A stretch of 64,000 bases of DNA, taken from positions 558,001 through 622,000 of the forward strand of contig JANEZZ010002661.1 in NCBI GenBank assembly GCA_026122225.1, in the 5' to 3' direction. The stretch comes from Heloderma charlesbogerti. Lineage: Eukaryota > Chordata > Lepidosauria > Squamata > Helodermatidae. A model generated the notes under the pieces. The model was given only the letters and a program-made list of their open reading frames with translations. It did no database searches and was not told the origin of the DNA. Made by a program: the position numbers and the translations under genes. Positions 46,668 to 57,930 of the stretch are shown in pieces; position 1 is the stretch's first letter, and every line of letters begins with the position of its first letter.

Positions 46668-47161
46668 TGTGACATACGGGCCTGGGCCAGAGTGACTCCA
46701 TTTTAAGCTAGCAGCCATTATAGATATATGGTAAGTAAGCAAGGCAAGCACACATGTAAGAGAAGCTTAGCCTGGTGCACAGATGAAACACAGAATGAAG
46801 CTTGTAGGTTTTTGCAGCTTCCTATAGAGCCTGTGGTTAAGCTAGTATCTTCCTGTCAGTTGGTGTAACCTTTATGAATCTATGTTAGACTGTAAGCAAA
46901 AGGTGTAACACTTTAACTGCTTTATATGAGAAACCACAATTATGAATAGCAAATATGGGAAGGGGGAGCACGGAGGAATGTAGTTTTGCATAAGTTGTTT
47001 ACCACTGCCTATATTAGAAGGCTGGAAATTCTACTCTGGGTCACTTAAATGTTTGAGTGACCCACTGTGGTGATTCTTTGCTCTATCCTGAATAAAGCTT
47101 TTGCGAGTGCAGACTGTGTTAGTGTGGTGCTTGAAAGTCCAACTAAGCTGCTGGCCACGAC
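46668..47161 (+). mobile_element. Probable solo LTR, different family
   Basis: The segment runs from TGTGACATACGGGCC to GGCCACGACA. It contains a poly(A)-signal region 'cctgaataaagcttttgcg' near 47087, followed by a U5-like stretch 'gtgcagactgtgttagtgtggtgcttg'. A TG...CA layout and a late AATAAA fit an LTR. A target duplication is not clear at the boundaries and no internal retroviral coding region adjoins it. It is not similar to the three TGTCAGG LTRs. Confidence 0.5.
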
Positions 47162-50100
47162 AATTCCCTTCCTCCAACTAGCAGCCCTGTTGGTACAGGG
47201 AGTGGGAAAGTGGTATCTGGCCTTCAAGGCTCCCTGTGGGCTCAAACAGAGAAATAGCTGGGGGCTGCTCCCAGAATGCCTCATAAGGAACGCTAAGTCA
47301 TTGTTCTAAAGGAATCAGAGACTTGACATGAGGAATCAGGACTAAAAGTAAGAGGGAGAGTAAATAAAAAGATGAACATGAGAAGCTTGAGAAGCTTGAC
47401 ACTTGAGCAACGGGAACAACAGTTGAAGGGACTTGCTGAGGATACAATAAGGAAGTAAGCCCTGAGTTTGGGATGGCTAGCCGATAGTACAAAAGTGCAT
47501 ATGTTAATGCAGGTATGAGGGTGGCCATTTTGTTAGAACACTTCAAGGTGCACAAACACAGCTGGCAATTGCCGTTAAAAACGTATGTCAAGATTGCTGG
47601 AGAGAATACTTGGATGAAAGAGATCAAAGTACAGATCTCTGCTTAGTGCAGTTAAGCTTAGCTTGCGCAAGTAGCTTATCATGAGGCTTTGTCATACGGT
47701 GGGAATAAATAATAAAATAATTCATTTTTAGCTATAATAATAGATTTTACAATGCACTGGTACTGGTGATAAAGGATGGACTATTTTAGCTCTGAAGCAC
47801 AGATTCTGAAATCCTAAAATTATGATCTTCTCTCACCTCCTGAGTAACCGGAATGCAAAATTAATGACAGCTGCCTAATTGCACCCATTGCTAGTGTCCA
47901 GTTCTTATGAATGACTGTGTGATGGAGTTTTATCTGGACAAACATTTGCAGTGAGCAAATGACCATTTTTCAGACATGAGTGACTGCGCACAAAATAAAA
48001 CATTTTACATTTTTAACACAGGTGTATCAAGGGTCTGCTGATCAACTGATGCAAAAAAAACTGAGCAGGAGAATTTGGAATGAATATAGGAGAGTTTCTT
48101 TAAAAATGATTAAATACTTTTTTGCATGCCAAATGCACAAGAGAAAATCAGTATCCTGTTTGTGGGTATTCTGTGGGCCACTTCACAGATTGCACTTTTA
48201 GGTATTCACTTAAAATGTTTTAAGTATGAATGCAAAATAGACACATTTATAAACATGTACATCATATAGAAACACTTGTTAGGGAATGGCAATGGGCTAC
48301 AGCATTCTTTTGGGCATATGCTCATTGCAAATCATGGTTTGTCAATGTGTAATATAGGAGATTCCAGAAGAAGGTTGCTGGAACAAATTGATTATTGTAA
48401 ATTGTTTGCGAAGATCTAGCATGTACATGGATATACATAAGTGCTCTTGAATGGATATAAAAGGAGAGCAGGAGGAAGCCTTTTCTGTCAAAGCTACTAT
48501 CAGTTCTTTCGATTTAAAGGGTCTTTATTTAAAAGTGGGGGAGGGGGAAGAGAAAAGGGAGAAGCAGCCTGCGGTATGCAAGTGAATCGCTAATGTGGCT
48601 GGACTGAGAGTTAACACTCGTTCCAACTGCTTCATATTCATTACACCAGGCCCCCGTAGCCACTGCAATAGAATTATATTGGCCTCTGAAGACTCCCAGG
48701 GCTAGATCAGCTGGGAAACTGATGTAATTATGAACATTATTGCCATTAAAACAAAATAATAATTTTAATTACAATGTGGGTCTTCTAACCCTTTCCTAAC
48801 CAGCCTATTCCCATAGCAAGAGCAATATAATATCCCGGCTCTGTAAGGGAAAAGGGGGAGTTTGGGGCAGGAGGGGGGACAAAATAAATAAGGATAGGAA
48901 GTGGGGGGGTAAAGAAGAAATGATACATTATCAGCATGAGCCAATTAAAAAGGAAAAACAATGACCACAAAGTATGACCTTTCACTACAAGCATGACTTA
49001 GGAGTTACAAAGGTTAACAGCTATAAATAGTAAGATATCACATTATCACCAGGTTCATGATAACTAATCTATACAGGTAATCTAGTAAGTATTATGGGTA
49101 CAATGAAGGATTGACAAAAACAGACTGTCTGTTGCCTAGCCAAAACGTTGCCTTTTGACTCCCTGTCTGATTACACTTCTGTTCCTCTCTCCCGTCTTCT
49201 AGCTCTGTCTCAGATTAGAGCCAGTATTTATTTTTCCTTTGAATGAGAGGATAAAATAGGTAATTCAGTGCTGTGAAGGAGTTTGTAGAAAAAGAGCTGA
49301 TAATACACATAACAACCCATGGCTTGTTCTAGGGTTTCAAGGTGGTTTGTAAACCACCCCAGCCACCTTGCTGGGTTTGGACAACAACCCGCATCTAGCA
49401 AGGGTAACTATGTTAATTAGGCAGCTTGTGACCAGCATGCATGGGGAGGGAAAATAAGACACTGTAGCTTATTTTCCTTCCGTGATCATGTGAACTCAGT
49501 CTGTGTGCATTGTACCAGCGGGACACACCACTATTGCAATAGGAAGCTAGCAACCCCAGAAATGAGCCGAAACGCTGGTTTTCAGAACAGGACAACAGGT
49601 CAGCTCCCTTCCGCTAGCTCCACTGGCCTGTTCTGGAAATGAGCATTTCTGCTAATTTCTGTTGCTTTAGGAAGTGCTAAGTTCCTGTTGTGCGAGCACT
49701 GGGTGCTGCTGGTGTGCAAGCAATACTGATACTGCCCAAAGTCAGAAAGTACAATAGAGGCATCACAGTCTATGGTATGGATGCTCTGCTCATCCCACTA
49801 CTCACTGGTTTTGCGAGTTTATACTGCTTCAAAAAACCTGCCTCATCAAACAACAACAGAGACAATACTAATATAAAAGAAATGCGTGTTTAAGTATGCC
49901 ACAGTCAACAATGGTTCTTTCATACTACTGTCAGTTCTTTTCAGAGCTCCTCTCTCTCCTCTCCCTCCAAGGCCAATGTCCAGTTCTCTCAATCCTCCAA
50001 CTAGTCAGGGGTCTCCTGCTCATTCATTCTCTCTCCTAGGCTCTACAGGAGAGTTGGGAAACGCAGCCATTCCCTTGAAAAACAGCTTGCAAGGGGAGAA

Positions 50101-51160
50101 ATAAAGAGAGAGAAGCATCCCTTATGGGACCTGAAAGGTGGGCCCTGGGAATTCTTCCCATCTGTGTAGCCCTCTCAAGGATTCACTGTCTGAGAAGTAC
50201 TGCTTCTTATGATGAAGACACAGATACAACCTCACAAATTACTTTCATTTCCCCTTAGGTGTGACACTTCTGAAAAAAAGACACATTAAGTTGCTACAGA
50301 CAAGAGTCACCAAACTACACAGCTAGTGTCTTAAAACATACAGAGAAACTGGAAGTGAATGGATGGAGAGTACTATATTCATAACACATCATGGACAGTT
50401 GCTAAAGCATTTAGATCTGGTCCCCGACAGAGAACATGTCCAGTACAAGAAAAACCATTGGCCTGACCCAGTAAAGCTAGTCTAAAGCTCTTAATACAGG
50501 TTTTTTGTACATGAATCACCCAAAGGTTTGGCAGCCACTATTTAGGGTGGTTTCTCCAGTAATGAAGGGACCTTCCTCAGTGTGAATGCACCTTCTTTCA
50601 ATGAAGACTGGGTCAAGAAATCATAAGCTTCCAAAAGTGTTCAGTGAGGGCAGCAAGAAAACCCACACCCACAGGAAACCAGAAATCGGTGGCAGCTCAT
50701 CCACTAAATCCACAAGCCAAGAAGGCTCAGTGATGATTTATTAGCCTGTACTCAGAAGATCAATAGGGGAATGGTTATAGATGCAGTGGAAGCCTCTTGA
50801 AAAAAGAACTCTGGAATAAATTAATATATCCTGTCAAGCTACAGGTACTTTTCTTTTTTCTTTTCTTTTTTTTGGTATGGTTGCTGTTTCACAAGTGGCT
50901 GAGGCCTGCAGTGGTATTCTTGCATCAAAAGCATGATCCAGAGGACACTAATGATGCCAGAAGATGTCACTGCATTTAATGCTAATTAACATAAATGAAA
51001 AAATACATCAAGTGGTTGTAACAAAAGACCAAGGGATGCAGAAACTGCTGCTGCTAAAGATGAAAAATCCCAGAAACAAATGACCTACGGACAAACGGCC
51101 AATCAAGATTTTCAGTTCCCTAACATCTAGCAAGAGCTATGACGTACTTTAAAAACTTTG
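47162..51160. other. Mostly unique sequence; possible conserved non-coding stretch
   Basis: No gene is recognised. The part near 48590-48780 has homeobox-type TAATTA sites ('gatgtaattatgaac', 'ttttaattacaatg') in sequence that is not repeat-like, and may be a regulatory element. A decayed hairpin MITE lies near 49300-49500. A pyrimidine run lies at 50848-50870. Confidence 0.35.
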
Positions 51161-51557
51161 TATGTGAATCCCTTCATGGATCAGTGCCTTCTTGTGGTGA
51201 AGGGGCTTGCGTAATTCAGTGAAGTCATAAGCTATGCCGTGCAGGGCCACCCAAGACGGACAGGTCATGGCAGACAGTTCTGACAAAATGTGGTCCACTG
51301 GAGAAGGAAATGGCAACCCACTCCAGTATTCTTGCCAAGAAAGCCCCATGGAACGTATCACAATGCTAAACGATATGACACCAGAAGATGAGACCCTCAG
51401 GTCGGAAGGTGTCCAATATACTACTGGGGAAGAGCAGAGGGTATTTCCAAGTAGCGCCAGAAAGAGTGAAGCGGCTGGGCCAAAGCCGAAAGGACACTCA
51501 GCTGTGGATGTGTCTGGTGGTGAAAAGAAAGTCCAATGCTGTAAAGAACAATATTGT

Positions 51558-51893
51558 TTAGGAACCTGGAATGTCAGATCAATGAATCAAGGTAAGCTGG
51601 AGGTGGTCAAACATGAGATGGCAAGATTGAACATCGACATCTTGGGACTCAGTGAACTAAAATGGACAAGCATGGGCGAATTTAATTCAGGTGACCATCA
51701 TATCTACTACTGTGGGCAAGAATCCCTTAGAAGAAATGGAGTAGCGCTCATAGTCAACAAAAGGGTGGGAAAAGCAGTACTGGGGTACAATCTCAAAAAC
51801 GATAGAATGATCTCAGTACGAATCCAAGGCAAACCATTCAACATCACAGTAATTCAAGAAAAAGAAATGCAAGAAAGCCAAGTGGCTGTCTGA
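51558..51893 (+). pseudogene. Bov-B endonuclease N-terminal part
   Basis: The frame shows 'LGTWNVRSMNQGKLEVVKHE' and 'LDILGLSELKW'-type text ('NIDILGLSELKWTSMGEFNS'). These are the N-terminal asparagine and glutamate motifs of the AP-type endonuclease. It is followed by 'RRNGVALIVNKRVGKAVLGY'. After 'KPFNITVIQ' near 51857 the sequence jumps to the pre-RT region, removing the catalytic SDH part, so the nuclease is not functional. Confidence 0.88.
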
Positions 51894-53359
51894 TGAGGCT
51901 TTACAAGTAGCTGAGGAAAGAAGGGAAATGAAAAGCAAGGGAGAAAGGGGAAGATATATCCAACTGAATGCAGAGTTCCAGAGAATAGCAAGGAGAGACA
52001 AGAAGGCCTTCTTAAATGAACAATGCAAAGAAATTGAGGAAAACAACAGAATGGGAAACACTAGAGATCTCTTCAAGAAAATCGGAGATCTCAAGGGAAC
52101 GTTTTGTGCAAACATGGGCATGATAAAGAAGGCAGGGACCTAACAGAAGCAGATGAGAACAACAAAGCTAGCGGAGATGACAGTATTCCAGCTGAGCTAT
52201 TTAAAATCCTAAAAGATGATGCTGTTAAAGTGCTGCACTCAATATGCCAACAAATTTGGAACACTCAACAGTGGCCACAAGACTGGAAAAGGTCAGTTTA
52301 CATTCCAATTCCTAAGAAGGGCAATGCCAAAGAGTGTTCAAACTACCGCATAATTGCGCTCATTTCACATGCCAGCAAGGTTATGCTCAAAATCCTACAA
52401 GCTAGGCTTCAGCAGCATGTGAACTGAGAACTACCAGAAGTACAAGCTGGGTTTCGAAGAGGCAGAGGAACTAGAGATCAAGTCGCCAACATTCGCTGGA
52501 TCATGGAGAAAGCAAGAGAATTCCAGAAAAACGTCTATTTCTGCTTCATTGACTACGCTAAAGCCTTTGATTGTGTGGATCACAACAAACTGTGGCAAAT
52601 TCTGAAAGAGATGGGAGTACCAGACCACCTTGCCTGTCTTCTGAGAAACCTGTACGAGGGTCAAGAAGCAACAGTAAGAACCAGACATGGAACAACCGAT
52701 TGGTTCAAAATTGGGAAGGAGTACGACAAGGCTGCATATTGTCACCCTGCTTATTTAACTTATATGCAGAGTACATCATGAGAAACGCCGGGTTGGATGA
52801 ATCACAGGTTGGAATTAAGACTGCCGGGAGAATTATCAACAACCTCAGATATGCAGACGATACCACCCTAATGGCAGAAAGCGAAGAGGATCTAAAGAGC
52901 CTCTTGTTGAGGGTGAAAGAGGAGAGTGCAAAAGCTGGTTTCAAACTCAACATTAAAAAAACTACGATCATGGCATCTGGCCCCATCACTTCCTGGCATA
53001 TAGAAGGGGAAGAAATGGAAGCAGTGACAGATTTTATTTTCTTGGGCACCAAGATCACCGCAGACGGTGACTGTAGCCATGAAATTAAAAGACGTTTGCT
53101 CCTTGGGAGGAAAGCTATGGCAAACCTAGACAGCATAGTAAGAAGCAGAGACATCACCTTGCCGACAAAGGTCCGTCTAATCAAAGCTATGGTTTTCCCA
53201 GTAGTAATGTATGGCTGTGAGAGCTGGACTAAAAGGAAGGCTGAGTGCCGAAGAATTGATGCTTTTGAACTGTGGTGCTGGAGAAGACTCTTACGAGTCC
53301 CCTGGACTGCAAGGAGGTCAAATCAGGCAATCCTAAAGGAAATCAACCCTGACTGCTCA
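51894..53359 (+). pseudogene. Bov-B reverse transcriptase region
   Basis: Blocks in order are 'LNAEFQRIARRDKKAFLNEQ', 'KASGDDSIPAELFKILKDDA', 'CSNYRIIALISHASKVMLKI', 'YFCFIDYAKAFDCVDHNKLW', 'GCILSPCLFNLYAEYIMRNA', the catalytic 'LRYADDTTLMA', and 'RRIDAFELWCWRRLLRVPWT'. Disabling changes include the deletion near 52140, a stop at about 52425 (after 'LQARLQQHVN'), and a frameshift near 52727. The frame then stays open from there to the MP-hAT insertion at 53360. Confidence 0.9.
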
Positions 53360-53771
53360 TAGGGATGGCAGAGAATTCTGCCACGGATCTCGGTGAGGCC
53401 GAATGCCAGTATTTGCATTCCCCTTTATTTTCGCCATCATAGTCTATGTAAATATTTACGTAGATTAAGACAGCCAAAAATAAGGAACGCAAATGGCGGT
53501 GGCTGTAGCCGCCGCCATTTGCATACGCAGTTCCCCCCCCCCCCCAGAGCCCTCCGTGGCCGGAAATCCGGCTGCGGATGGCTCTGGCCTGGCTGGGCCT
53601 GGCCGGCTGCTCCACGGAGCTGCCGTGGAGCACAGCCGGCCGTGGAGGATTCCGGGGGGCAGGAATGGATCGCCTCCCCCCCCGTTGAGGATTCCGGGGG
53701 GAGGAATGGAACGTCTCCCCCCCACCATCGACATAATTCGCGGAAAGGTAAGTGACTTTTATACATCCCTA
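53360..53771 (+). mobile_element. MP-hAT copy 9 (412 bp, TSD ACTGCTCA)
   Basis: The perfect duplication ACTGCTCA is at 53352-53359 and 53772-53779, inside the Bov-B C-terminal coding region. The left end is 'type 2' but is cut off after about 50 bp (TAGGGATGGCAGAGAATTCT). The GC-rich left arm and most hairpins are missing. One AGTCTATGTAAATATTTACG hairpin remains near 53440-53470 and one GCAAATGGCGG / CCGCCATTTGC pair near 53489-53523. The right end is 'type 1', with outward GGTAAGT at 53747-53753. The intact duplication shows the internal deletion happened before or during transposition. Confidence 0.92.
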
Positions 53772-53779
53772 ACTGCTCA

Positions 53780-54046
53780 TTGGAAGGACAGATACTGAAG
53801 CTGAAGCTCAAATATTTTGGCCACCTAATGCGAAGAGAAAACTCCCCAGAAAGCAATCTTTCCCTGATGCTGGGAAAGATTGAAGGCAAAAGGAGAAGGG
53901 GACGGCAGAGGATGAGATGCCTAGATAGCATCACTGATGCAATGAATATGGACTTGAGCATGCTCCGGGAGAGAGCGGAGGACAGGAAGGCCTGGCGTGC
54001 TATGGTCCATAGGGTCACGAAGAGTCGGACACGACTGAACGACTGA
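53780..54046 (+). pseudogene. Bov-B ORF2 C-terminal block
   Basis: The translation reads 'LKLKYFGHLMRRENSPESNL', then 'KIEGKRRRGRQRMRCLDSIT' and 'DRKAWRAMVHRVTKSRTRLN', then D and stop. This is the highly conserved end of Bov-B ORF2. It is the direct continuation of the frame interrupted at 53359. Confidence 0.9.
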
Positions 54047-54052
54047 ACAACA

Positions 54053-56240
54053 TGTGAATTAAAGGTGGTAATGTGGCAGCTATTTCACGCCAGTCTCCTG
54101 AGGAACTTGTATGTTGTCTGTAAGCTCTAGTAGTATTACTAAGAATACAGGATTTCATTTTTAAATGTTTCTACTCTTCTTAATTGCACAGAATAAGTTT
54201 GAAAACGTTATGACAAAATACTTACCAGAAACAGTAAGGCAAATAAAAAGCCGTAAGAATTACTAGGAGTATTGATCCAATTATGTACACTGTCTCACAT
54301 ATAAGAAAGTGAGATGGTCATTTACAAATTTACCCGTATTATCAGTACTGAGTATTGGTTTCACAAAAGATTACTTTATCACTGCGGAAATTAAAAACAA
54401 CAACAACACCTGTATCTATTGGTGTGTGTTCATCAATATTTTGCAAATGAAAGAGTCTGTAATGATTTAAAAAGAATAGAAAATATTTTACTTTGATGTT
54501 CGGGTCTTAGAAAACCCCCAACTGTAGTTAGGTATCAACCACGGTGTATGAAAAGTATTTGCAAGACATATTAATTATTCAATTCAGATAAATATGTAAA
54601 TTAACTGCAGCTCATGATATATTTTCAACCTAGAACCTATAGCTAAAACATCAGCAATCCTAGTATATAACATGTTAATGGAATTGATGTCAGTGATCAG
54701 AAAGAAGGTAACTTTCTAAAAGGATTGATTCTTAGTAATTTTGTGGACATATTCAATAGTTACAGAACTCTCCTTTAAGGAGTGACATTCACCTTGAATA
54801 CAAAGAACAGCCTACTTAGGGGTGTCATACCTGCCCTTGAATATTTTTTATTGCAACAGTAGTGTTTGGTAGAGTAGAGTTTTCTGTAGTAAGAACTAAA
54901 ATACTGCTGCATCATCCAAAAGAAAATATTCTTCATTACTCTGATAATGCGTGTGGCCAAAGTGGCCACTATGCAGACAGGCCAAGTGGCACCCGTTTTG
55001 GCTCTGATAAGTGCATTTTATGCTTAGTGTACCATACTTTGTTAAGTAAAATGGAAGGGATCAAAGGAAGACTGTTTAATTAGCTGGTTAGATCTAGTCA
55101 TGTCAAGTAATACAACCCTAAAAATAAACAAGTGTTTGCCTTCATACATGAATGAGTACAGAGGGATTTCTAGAATTTTGTTTATTCATCCATTTCAAAA
55201 GATATGGAGGGATAGAGGAAGATCACTGGATTATGTCCCTTGCAATCTGAAATCCACAGGATGGGGAATACTACAGTGGAAAACTGTGAAGAGAGGGGAT
55301 TATACAAAGGAGGAAGGCTAGAGAGAAAGAAGCACGCAGAGAAGGATAAACCCTGAAGGTCAGTATGTCAAGTGCATGGGAGCCTAACTAACATATGGGA
55401 GCAGCCCTGTGGGGCACAGACACAGGCAAACACGTTGTAGCAAATTGGAAAGCCATAAAAGTCTATTACAGAAAATCAAACAGCAGCCAGCATGACAGCC
55501 ATTAGCCTGAAATGAATACATGGGAACTTAATGAGGTCTGTCGAGGCCAGCTTGGTGAATTAAGTAGTAGGATTCCCCCTTCCTTTACAGGCTTGAAAGC
55601 ATCAGCACCGGCTTGTTAAGAGTTTGACAAGTGAGTTGCGCAGGAAAAATGCGTAATTATTTGTAGAACAGGATTATGTGGAGAAAGGAAGAGATCTTCT
55701 TTGTGCAAATGCATGTGTGTGCTCACAGACACATCTTTGCTTTCCTAGTTCAGGCAAGTAACCAGGGAGAAATTAAGACATGGCAAGTACAGAAGACTGA
55801 TACAGCATGGCCCTCAGCAGAGCACAAAGCAAAGCCAACTGATTCCCAGGCAGGGAATTTAATAGGATTTATGATCCCAAGCAGTGATTCGGCACAATAT
55901 CGGGTCTGAGGTGATAAGAATTACTAAACAATTCCTTCCACAGATCCCAACTACCAATACCTTGTTTTAGGGTTGCCAATCTTGTCTTTTTTTAAGTTGA
56001 CCATCTGTCTGCTAACCAATTAATCAATTATATTTGAATACATTTAATATTAGAACAAAACCTTAACATAGTTGCTTTATTTTTGAAGATACTGAAGGAC
56101 ATATAAGATGTTTTTATGGATTAAATCAAAAGCTTCCACTTATTGTTAGGGAGCCATTATCAGTAATTTTGTTATATTAACATACCCAAACCAAAAAAAT
56201 AAACAAATGTGCCTTAAACTCACAGTTCCACTAATTAAAA
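54053..56240. other. Unique sequence; possible conserved non-coding stretch
   Basis: No gene is recognised. The segment 55490-55680 is not repeat-like and includes 'ttaatgaggtctgtcgagg' and 'aaatgcgtaattatttgtag', which have the look of a regulatory element. That is an impression, not a demonstration. Confidence 0.35.
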
Positions 56241-56254
56241 TTTACCCTATCAAC

Positions 56255-56340
56255 TTAAAGTCAAATCCTATGTATGTTTACTTTGAACTGTCCACTGTGT
56301 TCAGTGGGATTTACTCCCAAGTAAATGGGCATAGGGTCAC
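56255..56340. repeat. Decayed hairpin MITE ('CCACTGTGTTCAGTGGG' centre)
   Basis: The sequence reads 'tcaaatcctatgtatgtttac', centre 'ccactgtgttcagtgggattt', and end 'gggcatagggtcac'. It is the same family as 30795-30880. Confidence 0.55.
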
Positions 56341-56848
56341 ACTGTTAAAGTTTTGTTGATTAATATATACCATTTCCAGTCCAACCTGTTTTCCTCTGTT
56401 AAGATCATGAGGCTAAGCTATGACTATAGCTGTAATAGCAATATTTGAACATACCAAGAGAGGAGAGCTCTGGTTTTGCCATCAGCAGAGCAACCCTCAC
56501 ACCACTAGAGGACAGCTTTTTCCGTGTGGACAGCCCTACTGCAAAATATACCACAAACTAGGCCACAGATATAATTTTATTGATTGAACTGATTTGTACC
56601 CTGCCTTTCCACCAAGAAAAATGGCAATCAATGTGGCTGAGTGACAAATAATATGAACATTTCAATTGCAAGTCACTTTCATGACGCAGACAACGAAAGA
56701 ATTAGAGTCGGTGGATGTATTGCAGCGACTCTGCAAACGTGTAGTGCAGAAATAGTTTCCCACAAATGTGAAACCCCTTACATAGCCCTCAAATTCATGG
56801 CTCCAGGTTCAGAGGCAGTATGCCAGTGAATAGCAGGGTATTTGCTTC

Positions 56849-57030
56849 ATACCAGCTTTCCCTAACCTAGTGGTGTCCAGATGTGTTGCAGCACAATACA
56901 TCCGGACACCCCCAGATTGGGGAAGGCGAATCTTGCTTATGGGCTTCCCAGAGGCATAAGGTTGACCACTCTGGGAAACTGTTGGGTACTAGATGGTCCT
57001 TTGATCTGATCCAGCAGGAGTCTTCCCGTG
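56849..57030 (+). repeat. Truncated palindromic MITE joined to CR1-like repeat
   Basis: The segment 56849-56930 pairs 'ttccctaacctagtggtgtccagatgt' with 'acatccggacacccccagattggggaagg', an internally deleted relative of 32961-33082. From 56931, 'ttatgggcttcccagaggc' and 'actagatggtcctttgatctgatccagcagg' match the repeats at 39425 and 39860. Confidence 0.55.
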
Positions 57031-57238
57031 ACTTTCTGAAGCACAGAAAGAGTGAAGAAAAACAACAATGCATTTGGAATTTCTTGTTTCCAAGCTCCTC
57101 ACATTTTCAAAATTCCTTCTCCCCTGCCCTCCACCCACCCAAAATAGAAACATACTTTAGAGACCACATTATTAGCCACCAAGCTGTCAACATGGTTGCC
57201 TCATCCTTCCCTGCCAAGTTATTTCTGCAGGTCACTAA

Positions 57239-57927
57239 GGGCACAACCCTATACATGTTTAGACAGAAAAAAATGTCAGGATGGAAACTGAGCCCATAGA
57301 GCCCCAGAGCAGTTCTGATTCTGAGGAAGAGCAACAACCCGTGGGAGAGGAGCTCACTCATCGTTCACAGGCACAGCAGCAGGGAGAGATTCCTCCTGCC
57401 TGCATTCCTGAGAGAGATAGTGACCCTGGCAGCGAGAGAGCAGGGGATGGGGCCTTGCTGGATGCTCGTTGCAGACGCAGGGAGCGGCGCTAGATGGGGG
57501 GCGCCGAGAGGAGGTGCTCTGCTCGCTTGACGCTAAAACAACGGTCATGTCCCGAGGACCCAAGGGTAAGAGGGAGGACCTCTCCATAGCCCATAAGTTC
57601 AGAGGCTCCCCGCTCTTCTCATTCAAACAGGGACCAACTGCCTTACCTGGAGCTTAGGCTACTCTGCTAACTACCCCAGTGCAGTTCCTTGCTTAGTCAC
57701 TGGTGATTAGCATCTGAAAGAGTCATTAAGTTGTAAAGGAATAAAGCCTTGGAAAGAATCCTCTTCATCTGTGTCTTGAGTTGGCTATTGGAGGGGACTG
57801 TAAGAGGCAGCTAGGGCGCTCCTGACAAAAAAAGCCCTATAACTTCCAGCTTTCCTTGAAATGCTGGAATGCTGAAAGTTGTAGGACTTTTTATGTCTAA
57901 ACAATAAACATGCATAGGATTGTGCCT
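57239..57927. mobile_element. Harbinger-type MITE interrupted by a solo LTR (TSD TAA)
   Basis: The left arm GGGCACAACCCTATACATGT with TTAGACAGAAAA lies at 57239-57270. The right arm 'tttttatgtctaaacaataaacatgcataggattgtgcct' ends at 57927. TAA flanks both (57236-57238 and 57928-57930). Without the LTR it is about 130 bp and matches the MITE at 1792-1926. Confidence 0.8.
57274..57827 (+). mobile_element. Solo LTR, copy 3 (554 bp)
   Basis: It starts TGTCAGGA and ends with the exact complement TCCTGACA, giving an 8-bp terminal inverted repeat and the TG...CA signature. A-runs of at least five bases on both sides agree with a 5-bp duplication (AAAAA) but do not prove it. The blocks 'ccccagagcagttctgattctgagg', 'gattagcatctg' and 'ggaataaagccttggaaa' match the copies at 8068 and 22175. 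It sits inside a Harbinger-type MITE, so the LTR is the younger of the two. Confidence 0.85.
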
Positions 57928-57930
57928 TAA

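Larger units (their letters stand above)
51165..54052 (+). mobile_element. Bov-B (RTE-clade) LINE copy, decayed, split by MP-hAT
   Basis: The copy starts with the 'atggatcagtgccttcttgtgg' leader and has the endonuclease start, reverse transcriptase and C-terminal block in order, then ends soon after 'cgactgaacgactgaacaaca'. Against the usual layout of the family it lacks two internal pieces: most of the endonuclease after about 51857, and the connector between about 52140 and 52160. Excluding the MP-hAT, about 2.5 kb remains. Bov-B is common in squamates and its presence supports the host assignment. Confidence 0.93.

Noticed and set aside
46668..47161. Provirus with coding genes next to the probable LTR
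   Set aside because: No gag-, pol- or env-like translation is found on either side. Only LTR-like sequence is supported, and even its target duplication is unclear.
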